DNA of 17,981 bases from an uncultured bacterium (GTDB lineage: Bacteria; Bacillota; Clostridia; Lachnospirales; Lachnospiraceae): the NCBI GenBank assembly GCA_945871045.1, contig CAMBUC010000009.1:1-17981 (forward strand), read 5' to 3'. Made by a program: the position numbers and the translations under genes. The notes beneath the pieces were generated by a model. That model made no database searches. It saw nothing but the letters and a program-made list of their open reading frames with translations, and was not told the origin of the DNA. This document shows, piece after piece, positions 7,408-13,263 of the stretch. The first letter of the stretch is position 1; each line of letters starts with the position of its first letter.

Positions 7408-7969
7408 TTATTGTATCTTATTTGCGGCACTCTTTGTCTGCCTGTTTCTGGGGCGGGATCTGAAGATCGCAAAACTGTTGGCGGCACAGACCTCGCAGAT
7501 CATGTATGGACGGCAGATGGACCGCATCGCGGAGGATGCCCTCATGGATATCGTAGAAACCAGTCTGGATGATGGAACGCTTCTGGTGCGCACAGACCAG
7601 CTGCAGGAACAATACGAACGATTATTTTCCCTGGCTTTTGAACTGACAGATGACGACTGCCGTGTGCGTGCATGGGAAGCCGTCACCCTCCGCCAGTTTC
7701 AGCAGTATCCCTATGATCTGACTGTGGAGGATGTCGAAACCATCCGCCTTGCTATGGAAGCGCAGATCAATCAGGCAAAACGCATGCGGCGGGAAGCGGC
7801 ACATGTATCCCTTGCGTTTCCCTTTACATCCCACGAGGACTGGTATCAGAGCCTTTACGGGCCGCAGTTTGTTACCGTGTTTGATCCGCGGGAACCATAT
7901 CCCGGGATGGAGCGGGCGCTCATCAGTGGCAGCCGCATACGAAAACTTACCGGGGGGCTTCCGAAATGA
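7394..7969 (+). CDS. Single-span protein, last gene of the Tad-like operon
   Basis: 191 residues from ATG 7394 (GGAGG at 7378-7382, 11-nt spacing); an in-frame ATG at 7376 overlaps that ribosome site and is less likely. One membrane helix lies near residues 6-20. The rest is helical and acidic or Arg-rich, with no recognised family. Context suggests an assembly or minor subunit protein. The last codons (GGLPK and stop) fall within the first unit of a tandem repeat that continues into the structured non-coding element, so the original C-terminus may have been replaced when that element arrived. No terminator directly follows. Confidence 0.6.
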   Translation: MKLTDYCILFAALFVCLFLGRDLKIAKLLAAQTSQIMYGRQMDRIAEDALMDIVETSLDDGTLLVRTDQLQEQYERLFSLAFELTDDDCRVRAWEAVTLRQFQQYPYDLTVEDVETIRLAMEAQINQAKRMRREAAHVSLAFPFTSHEDWYQSLYGPQFVTVFDPREPYPGMERALISGSRIRKLTGGLPK

Positions 7970-8047
7970 TTATCAGGACGGCTTTTTTGCAGGCTTTCAG
8001 AACAATTATCCGGACGGCTTTCTATATAGGCTTCCGAAACACATTCC
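7956..8047 (+). repeat. Tandem ~36-nt repeat, 2 full-length-like copies plus a partial
   Basis: GGCTTCCGAAA-type blocks occur at 7956-7966, 7992-8001 (diverged) and 8029-8039, and TTATC[A/C]GGACGGCTTT blocks at 7970-7984 and 8006-8021. The period is therefore 36-37 nt. The first copy overlaps the end of the preceding gene. The second copy is also the 5' arm of the long inverted repeat. Confidence 0.75.
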
Positions 8048-8504
8048 ACGAAAAACTCGCTCTCGGCTTGCTCTGTTCCTTCGCAATCATACAAAAATCC
8101 ATTTGAAATTGCTGCGCAATGGGATTTTTGTACACTTGAATCATTACTTTACGGTCTCAGCAGTAAATGCTTCGACCTGCTTTATAAAGAAATTTCCTTC
8201 GTGAAAGTATTCACTCGCAAATTTCAAGCACCGGCGTTCTTCAAGGGTTTTTCATTGGAATGTGCTTTCGTCAGCCTTTCCACCACTTCGTGAACAGGCT
8301 GACGTAGGATGTATTCTGATGTAAGACCCTCAAAAAGCGTCGGTACTTGGATTTTTCGAGTGATCTTTCACGATGAAAAATCCTTAGTAGCCGCTACGCT
8401 TTTTGCGGAGTGAGAACGTGTCTTACACGGAAACATCTACGGAAGCCGTCCGGTAAGATAGTAAGGAAAGTGTTTCGGAAACTCATAGTTAGGAAGCCGT
8501 CCGG
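8010..8504. repeat. ~495-nt structured non-coding element with terminal inverted repeats
   Basis: The ends pair over long distance: 8010-8024 with 8490-8504 (15 bp, one G-U) and 8032-8047 with 8465-8480 (one mismatch). Inside, 8304-8312 pairs with 8433-8440 (one bulge), 8321-8327 with 8420-8426, 8331-8340 with 8396-8405 (10 bp perfect) and 8349-8357 with 8375-8383. These are nested in order and form one long arm. Further local hairpins are 8091-8103 with 8118-8131, 8190-8224 (GTGAA/TTCAC capped by AGTA) and 8270-8277 with 8296-8303. A second GGAAGCCGTCCGG lies at 8441-8453. No reading frame has a ribosome site or sensible composition. It could be a MITE-like mobile repeat or a large structured RNA; no target-site duplication is seen. 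This accounts for most of the gene-free stretch 7970-8597. Confidence 0.8.
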
Positions 8505-8539
8505 GTGGAGCGATTTGCCTGCCTGCAGAAAAGTAGTGG

Positions 8540-8568
8540 TTGAGTATATGAAAAAGGTGTGCTATAAT
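8540..8568 (+). promoter_or_regulatory. SigA promoter for the CNNM transporter operon
   Basis: TTGAGT at 8540-8545, a 17-nt spacer, then a consensus TATAAT at 8563-8568. The predicted start is near 8575, giving a leader of about 20 nt before the ribosome site GGGAGG (8587-8592). Confidence 0.8.
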
Positions 8569-8597
8569 ATCGGATAAAAGTTTTTTGGGAGGCATTC

Positions 8598-9884
8598 ATG
8601 AACGGTCCACAGATCGCTCAACTGGTGATCCTGATCGTGCTGCTGTGTTTGTCAGCATTCTTTTCATCAGCTGAGACTGCATTTACAACGGTCAATAAAA
8701 TATATATGCGCACCCTTGCGCAGGATGGGAATGCGCGCGCACAGCGCGTCCTTCAGATCACGGAGAATTCCGGCAAAATGCTCAGTGCGATTTTAATCGG
8801 AAACAATGTGGTGAACCTGTCAGCATCATCACTGGCCACAACGCTGGCGATCAGCATATTCGGAAGTGTAGGAGCAGGAATCGCTACCGGTGTGCTCACA
8901 CTTTTGATCCTGATCTTTGGTGAGATCTCACCGAAAACCATCGCGACCCTTCGTGCGGACAAACTGGCATTAAAATTTAGCAGTGTCATTTGGACACTGA
9001 TGACGGTTCTGACACCGGTAATCTTTGTGGTGAACTGGCTGGCACAGATGTTTTTGCATTTGCTGGGGGTACGTCCCGGCGAAGAGATCCGTTCCATGAC
9101 AGAAGAAGAACTCCGTACCATCGTGGATGTTGGACAGGAAAGCGGTGTCATAGAGGATAAGGAACGCGACATGATCCATAATCTCTTCGATTTTGGAGAT
9201 GATAAAGCAAAAGAGGTGATGGTGCCTCGGATTGATATGTGTTTTATCGATGTGGACAGCAGTTTTGATGAAATGCTGGCGATCTACCGCGACAGTTACT
9301 TTTCCAGACTACCGGTATACGAAGAATCCACAGACAATGTGATCGGTATCCTGAATATGAAGGACGTACTGGCCTTTGAGGGTGAACGGGACAAGTTTTC
9401 CATTCGCGCCATCATGCGGGAGCCTTTCTTTACCTATGAGTATAAGAATACCTATGAACTATTCATGGAGATGAAAGAAAACGCGGTGAATCTGGCTATC
9501 GTTCTGGATGAGTATGGTGTGACGGCAGGTTTGATCACGATGGAAGATCTGTTAGAAGAAATCGTTGGTGAGATCCGCGATGAGTACGATACAGATGAAG
9601 AGGAAGATTATGAGATCATCAAAGAGGGCGAGGAATACCGCGTGAGCGGTTCCATGAATCTGGAGGATTTCTGTGAACTGATCGGTGTGGATTATGAGTC
9701 GGAAGACTCGGATACGCTGGGCGGATTTTTGCTGGAACTTTTGGAGCATTTCCCGGAGGTGGGCGAATGCTATGAGACGAAAGAGGGTGTACGTTTCCAG
9801 ATTCTTTCCATGGATAAGAAACGTATAGAAACAGTACTCGTTACTTGTAAAACTCAAGGCATGGTCACAAAGGGAGACGTTTAA
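8598..9884 (+). CDS. CNNM/CorC (HlyC) family divalent-metal transporter
   Basis: 428 residues. Domain order: a CNNM (DUF21) membrane domain at about 1-190, with the SSAETAFTTVN signature in the first helix and GEISPKTIA in a later one; a CBS pair at about 205-330 (MVPRIDM starting at 208, then VLDEYGVTAGLITMEDLLEEIVGEIRDE); and a C-terminal CorC_HlyC domain at about 345-420 (YRVSGSMNLEDF, DSDTLGGFLLELL). Family members are membrane proteins linked to Mg or Co export and sometimes called hemolysin C-like; the actual metal is not readable here. It has its own SigA promoter and GGGAGG site, and its TAA shares a base with the ATG of the next exporter gene, so the two are translated together. Confidence 0.93.
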   Translation: MNGPQIAQLVILIVLLCLSAFFSSAETAFTTVNKIYMRTLAQDGNARAQRVLQITENSGKMLSAILIGNNVVNLSASSLATTLAISIFGSVGAGIATGVLTLLILIFGEISPKTIATLRADKLALKFSSVIWTLMTVLTPVIFVVNWLAQMFLHLLGVRPGEEIRSMTEEELRTIVDVGQESGVIEDKERDMIHNLFDFGDDKAKEVMVPRIDMCFIDVDSSFDEMLAIYRDSYFSRLPVYEESTDNVIGILNMKDVLAFEGERDKFSIRAIMREPFFTYEYKNTYELFMEMKENAVNLAIVLDEYGVTAGLITMEDLLEEIVGEIRDEYDTDEEEDYEIIKEGEEYRVSGSMNLEDFCELIGVDYESEDSDTLGGFLLELLEHFPEVGECYETKEGVRFQILSMDKKRIETVLVTCKTQGMVTKGDV

Positions 9885-10738
9885 TGTTGGATATTATTTT
9901 AGATACATTACTGGATAGTGTACGGTTACTTCCGTTTTTGTTTCTGACCTATCTGTGTATGGAACTTTTGGAGCACAAGGCAGGCGGAAAATTGTTAGAT
10001 AGGATCAGTTCGGTAGAAAAGGCAGGTCCCTTTGTAGGGGCGTTGTTTGGCATTGTGCCCCAGTGCGGTTTTTCGGCGGCTGCGTCCAGTTTGTTTGCCG
10101 CTCGCGTGATCTCGGTAGGTACACTCATTGCGATCTATCTGTCCACTTCCGATGAAATGCTTCCGATCCTTTTATCAGAGTCGGTACCCCTTCCTACCAT
10201 CTTGAAGATTCTTGGCACAAAACTTGTGATCGCGATGGTGAGTGGATTTTTAGTAGAACTGTGTTTACATCGCCTGCTTCATCGCACGGATGAAAAAATG
10301 GATATTCATGCAGTCTGTGAAGAGGAGCATTGCCACTGTGAGGACGGAGTGTTGGTTTCTGCTTGTAAGCACACCCTCCGCATATTTGTATATATCCTTC
10401 TGATCTCCTTTGTGTTAAATGTTTTGATCGTCTGGGTGGGAGAGGATACACTGGCAAGTTTATTTTCCAATACGCCGCTTCTGGGGCAGATGGCAGCGGC
10501 ACTGGTGGGATTGATCCCCAACTGTGCAGCGTCTGTGGTGATCACCAGTTTATATGTGGATGGGATCATCGGTGCAGGAATGATGATGGCAGGTCTTCTT
10601 GCAAATGCAGGTGTCGGTCTTCTGGTGTTATTCCGATTGAATCGAAACCGCACACAGAACGTGGAGATCATCGGTTTATTATATGTACTGGCTGTTGTAT
10701 GGGGACTTCTCATCAGCACGCTGGGCATTCAGTTTTAG
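9884..10738 (+). CDS. Putative manganese/heavy-metal exporter (ArsP_2-like, 10-TM)
   Basis: 284 residues, strongly hydrophobic. Two related signature loops, GIVPQCGFSAAAS (near residues 56-68) and GLIPNCAASVV (near 207-217), are typical of the ArsP_2 family of putative heavy-metal exporters, some of which are annotated as putative manganese transporters. Between the two halves lies a His/Cys/acid-rich cytosolic-looking loop, HAVCEEEHCHCED (about 142-154), a likely metal-binding segment. It begins on the last base of the CNNM gene stop (TAATG), so expression is coupled. Which metal is moved is not established by the sequence; the presence of mntP in the same window makes Mn a reasonable guess. 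Confidence 0.82.
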   Translation: MLDIILDTLLDSVRLLPFLFLTYLCMELLEHKAGGKLLDRISSVEKAGPFVGALFGIVPQCGFSAAASSLFAARVISVGTLIAIYLSTSDEMLPILLSESVPLPTILKILGTKLVIAMVSGFLVELCLHRLLHRTDEKMDIHAVCEEEHCHCEDGVLVSACKHTLRIFVYILLISFVLNVLIVWVGEDTLASLFSNTPLLGQMAAALVGLIPNCAASVVITSLYVDGIIGAGMMMAGLLANAGVGLLVLFRLNRNRTQNVEIIGLLYVLAVVWGLLISTLGIQF

Positions 10739-10751
10739 ATTCTCGTATAAA

Positions 10752-10796
10752 AATCCCCATGAAGTGGAAGTTACTAATTTCCATTTCATGGGGATT
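10752..10796. terminator. Bidirectional terminator between convergent genes
   Basis: An 18-bp stem pairs 10752-10769 with 10779-10796 (one G-U in one orientation) around a 9-nt loop. Read on the minus strand it is followed by a run of five U, making it a good terminator for the gene ending at 10826. On the plus strand the tail (CTGTTAT) is weak, so termination of the exporter operon may be less efficient. Confidence 0.85.
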
Positions 10797-10825
10797 CTGT
10801 TATCACATCTATTGTGCCGGAGGAG

Positions 10826-11416
10826 TTATTCTTCGCCGACGTTTTTCCATTCATTAAATTTCTTTTCTACAAGGTCGTAAGTATCTGAACAGAGGGAGGG
10901 AAGATTACCGCCCCAGGTCTTGGTAGCCTGCGAATAGCCTTTTTTGAATGCTTCCAACAGTTCGTCTGCTTTGTCAGGATCATCTCCGGCTAATGCCTTT
11001 GCAAAGGAAAGGATACGGTCAGAGGTCTGCTCTGCGCCCCAATAGCCGTCTTCTGCCACGTCTTTCTTTGCCTGGGCGATGGTCTCGGGATCTGCCTTTA
11101 AGTTTCCTTTTGCTAAAAATGCCCACATATCATCTGCGGTTCCAAGGGTCTGTCCCTGCTTTTCCATCATCTTTTGAACAAGGCTCTGTAACTGGGAAGT
11201 GCGTGCCTCGGCATCTGCTTTTAACTGGGCAATGACTGCAGCATTTGATTTTTTGCTGCCGACAGTGGAAGAAGAGGATGTGCCTTTTTCATATACAACA
11301 GCAGTATCCTGATCTTTTTTTGATGTGTTTTCTTTTGCTTCTTTGGTTGTTTTGGCAGCGGATGTCTGCTGTGCATAAGCGGCAGCAGTATTCGCACCGA
11401 TCGAATTTACGCTCAT
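10826..11416 (-). CDS. Uncharacterised protein, probably expressed with flagellar genes
   Basis: 196 residues from ATG at 11416, chosen because AAGGAGGG lies 7 nt upstream on the minus strand; the frame stays open further upstream but without a ribosome site. There is no signal peptide. Residues 1-65 are a low-complexity Ala/Ser/Thr/Lys tail that looks disordered. Residues 65-100 look like a helix (AVIAQLKADAEARTSQLQSL), and the C-terminal half is a conserved-looking helical domain (DVAEDGYWGAEQTSDRILSF, ALAGDDPDKADELLEAFKKG, TWGGNLPSL). I recall similar uncharacterised proteins from motile Clostridia and other bacteria, but no function. A SigD-like promoter upstream supports a link to late flagellar expression. 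Confidence 0.8.
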   Translation of the reverse strand: MSVNSIGANTAAAYAQQTSAAKTTKEAKENTSKKDQDTAVVYEKGTSSSSTVGSKKSNAAVIAQLKADAEARTSQLQSLVQKMMEKQGQTLGTADDMWAFLAKGNLKADPETIAQAKKDVAEDGYWGAEQTSDRILSFAKALAGDDPDKADELLEAFKKGYSQATKTWGGNLPSLCSDTYDLVEKKFNEWKNVGEE

Positions 11417-11437
11417 ATGTTTACCCTCCTTGGTAGT

Positions 11438-11452
11438 ACGGGAAAATCCCGT
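11438..11452 (-). other. Small hairpin in the leader of the 10826-11416 gene
   Basis: ACGGGA (11438-11443) and TCCCGT (11447-11452) form a perfect 6-bp stem with a 3-nt loop, just upstream of the ribosome site at about 11424-11431. It might modulate translation; no U run follows, so it is not a terminator. Confidence 0.45.
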
Positions 11453-11480
11453 GATTGGTAATCCGTTAACTATAAAATAT

Positions 11481-11507
11481 ATATCGGATGGTGAATGGAA
11501 AAGTTGA
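11481..11507 (-). promoter_or_regulatory. SigD (sigma-28)-like promoter for the 10826-11416 gene
   Basis: On the minus strand TCAA (11507-11504), exactly 15 nt, then TCCGATAT (11488-11481). The Bacillus SigD consensus is TAAA-N15-GCCGATAT, so 3 of 4 and 7 of 8 bases match with ideal spacing. It lies about 60 nt upstream of the start codon. Confidence 0.65.
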
Positions 11508-11516
11508 GTGGTTAGG

Positions 11517-11545
11517 TTGACTTTTCTTTGGAAAGCATGTAACAT
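11517..11545 (+). promoter_or_regulatory. SigA promoter for ispE-gntR
   Basis: TTGACT at 11517-11522, a 17-nt spacer and TAACAT at 11540-11545. It is divergent from the SigD-like promoter at 11481-11507. Predicted start of transcription is near 11552. Confidence 0.65.
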
Positions 11546-11549
11546 AAGA

Positions 11550-11559
11550 TTGTATACAA
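11550..11559. promoter_or_regulatory. Candidate GntR operator (TTGTATACAA palindrome)
   Basis: A perfect 10-bp palindrome sits on the predicted transcription start of the ispE-gntR operon. Operators of FadR/FCD-type GntR regulators are commonly short palindromes of the TnGTATACnA kind. The regulator gene is the second gene of the same operon, so autoregulation is plausible. Inference from pattern and position. Confidence 0.5.
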
Positions 11560-11614
11560 AATACAGTAGACAACATACAAAAAACATCATACAGATTGAA
11601 AAGGATATCGTGAT

Positions 11615-12499
11615 ATGGCGAATGTAATTCATTTAAAGGCACTGGCAAAGATTAATTTGGGTTTGGATGTGACCGGAATCAGGGAAGATGGTTATCATCT
11701 GGTGCGTATGATCATGCAGACCATCGACCTGTTTGATTGGGTGACCATCAAAAAAAGCAGACAGGATCGGATCAATCTTCAGGCAAATCTAAATTTTTTG
11801 CCTACTGACGAACATAATATTGCGTATCAGGCAGCCATGCTGTTAAAAGGGGATTTTCCGCAGATCGGTGGATTGGATCTGCAAATACACAAATGCATTC
11901 CGGTGGCTGCCGGTATGGCCGGTGGGAGTACAGATGCGGCTGCTGTTTTATACGGGTTAAATAAATTGTTTGAGTTAGGTATTCCCATGCAAAAACTGAT
12001 GGAATACGGATTGAAACTCGGAGCAGATGTGCCCTATTGTCTGCTTCGGGGAACCGCTTTGGCAGAGGGAATCGGCGAAAAACTCACCAGACTAGCACCG
12101 ATGCCGGACTGCTATATTCTCATTGCAAAACCGCCGGTCAGTGTTTCTACGAAACGGGTGTATCAGTCTCTGGACGCGCTGGAAGAGCCGCCTCATCCGC
12201 CCATCGATGCACAGATCGAGGATCTGAAGGCACAGGATCTGGTTTCCCTTGCCGGTCATATGGGAAATGTGCTGGAGGGAGTGACTGTCCCCATGCACCC
12301 GGAGATCGACACCATCAAAGAAATGATGATGGAGCAGGGTGCCATCGCTTCCATGATGAGCGGAAGCGGTCCTACAGTATTCGGAATTTTTTCAGAGGAA
12401 GGAAAGGCCTACGAGGCAAAGTCGCGGATCCGAGGCAGCGGCATCGCACGTCAGGTCTATGTGACAAAGCCTTATAATATCAAGGAGAGAAATAAATGA
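11615..12499 (+). CDS. ispE: 4-diphosphocytidyl-2-C-methyl-D-erythritol kinase (IspE)
   Basis: 294 residues, a cytosolic GHMP-family kinase that phosphorylates CDP-methylerythritol in the MEP route to isoprenoid precursors. Motifs seen: ALAKINLGLDV with the family's N-terminal Lys (about residue 11), DGYHLVRMIMQTIDLFD, the glycine-rich ATP loop PVAAGMAGGSTDAAA (about 92-106), LGADVPYCL with the catalytic-type Asp (near 134) and SGSGPTVFGIF near the C-terminus. Length is typical. An AAAGGA-like site precedes the ATG. The stop overlaps the next start (ATGA), so the kinase is co-translated with a GntR regulator. Assignment is firm. Confidence 0.96.
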   Translation: MANVIHLKALAKINLGLDVTGIREDGYHLVRMIMQTIDLFDWVTIKKSRQDRINLQANLNFLPTDEHNIAYQAAMLLKGDFPQIGGLDLQIHKCIPVAAGMAGGSTDAAAVLYGLNKLFELGIPMQKLMEYGLKLGADVPYCLLRGTALAEGIGEKLTRLAPMPDCYILIAKPPVSVSTKRVYQSLDALEEPPHPPIDAQIEDLKAQDLVSLAGHMGNVLEGVTVPMHPEIDTIKEMMMEQGAIASMMSGSGPTVFGIFSEEGKAYEAKSRIRGSGIARQVYVTKPYNIKERNK

Positions 12500-13173
12500 A
12501 CGATCAGTTAACGTTAAATATGGATGCGTATCTGCCGCTTCGGGATGTGGTATTTCATACCTTGCGGGAGGCAATCCTGCGAGGGGATCTGATACCGGGG
12601 GAACGGCTGATGGAATTGCAGCTTGCGGCAAAACTTGGTGTCAGCCGGACTCCGATCCGGGAGGCGATCCGCATGTTGGAACAGGAGGGTCTTGCCATCA
12701 CGATTCCCAGAAAAGGGGCGATCGTAGCCGGTATGACGGAAAAGGATATGAAGGACGTCTTGGAGATCCGGGAGGCGTTAGAGGAATTGTCCGTTCAGGT
12801 AGCATGTGACAAGATCACGGATGAAGAAATCGAACAACTTTATAAGAACATGAAGAATTTTGAGAATTCCTTAAAAAGCGGCGACTTAAAAGAAATGGCT
12901 CATGCGGATGTGGAATTTCATGATGTGATCTATCAGGCAACGGATAATCCAAAACTGATCAGCATGCTCAACAATCTTCGGGAGCAAATGTACCGCTATC
13001 GTGTAGAATATTTGAAGAATCCCGAGAATCATGAGCAGCTTTTGATGGAGCATGAAGCGATCTATAAAGGGATTGTGGAGAAAAATAAGGTGGTAGTAAC
13101 GGAGATGATCCGTAAACACATCAGCAATCAGGTGGCAGTCGTGAAGAACATGATCCGGGAGCAGGAAAAGTAG
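12496..13173 (+). CDS. GntR-family regulator, FadR/FCD subfamily
   Basis: 225 residues. N-terminal winged helix (about 14-80), with LMELQLAAKLGVSRTPIREAIRMLEQEGLA as the helix-turn-helix and the usual 'RTPIREA' recognition helix. The C-terminal helical FCD effector domain (about 85-215) includes LEIREALEELSVQVA, then ADVEFHDVIYQATDNP with Asp/His positions (near 137 and 141) and later His residues (HEAIYKG, RKHISNQ) that bind metal in this family. The effector is unknown. It overlaps ispE by 4 nt, and the palindrome at 11550-11559 could be its own operator. A terminator follows at 13206-13244. Confidence 0.92.
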   Translation: MNDQLTLNMDAYLPLRDVVFHTLREAILRGDLIPGERLMELQLAAKLGVSRTPIREAIRMLEQEGLAITIPRKGAIVAGMTEKDMKDVLEIREALEELSVQVACDKITDEEIEQLYKNMKNFENSLKSGDLKEMAHADVEFHDVIYQATDNPKLISMLNNLREQMYRYRVEYLKNPENHEQLLMEHEAIYKGIVEKNKVVVTEMIRKHISNQVAVVKNMIREQEK

Positions 13174-13176
13174 GAC

Positions 13177-13205
13177 GCATAATTAAAAATAGAGAACGCA
13201 TAATA
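13177..13205 (+). promoter_or_regulatory. SigG-like forespore promoter for the germinant receptor genes
   Basis: GCATA at 13177-13181, 17 nt, then CATAATA at 13199-13205. This fits the SigG-type pattern (GHATR, 17-18 nt, CATnnTA). It lies immediately after the gntR stop and just upstream of the gntR terminator, and is the only sensible place for a gerA promoter because just 19 nt separate that terminator from the GTG. Known gerA-type operons in Bacillus are SigG-dependent. Confidence 0.65.
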
Positions 13206-13244
13206 AAAATAAAAGGATAGGCTGTCTGCCTATCCTTTTATTTT
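13206..13244 (+). terminator. Terminator after gntR
   Basis: A 17-bp perfect stem pairs 13206-13222 with 13228-13244 around TGTCT, with a T-rich 3' arm. The predicted SigG transcript would start inside its 5' arm (near 13212). Confidence 0.88.
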
Positions 13245-13263
13245 ACGAAAATCGAGGTGCAGC

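Noticed and set aside
7956..8047. CRISPR-like array
   Set aside because: Repeats are tandem, degenerate and without unique spacers of constant length, and no cas gene is present.
7731..8204. 157-residue plus-strand frame covering the operon end and part of the structured element
   Set aside because: It overlaps a better supported gene in another frame, has no ribosome site, and its second half is hairpin DNA.
8010..8504. Insertion sequence with a transposase
   Set aside because: No transposase-like frame and no target-site duplication can be seen; only inverted repeats are present.
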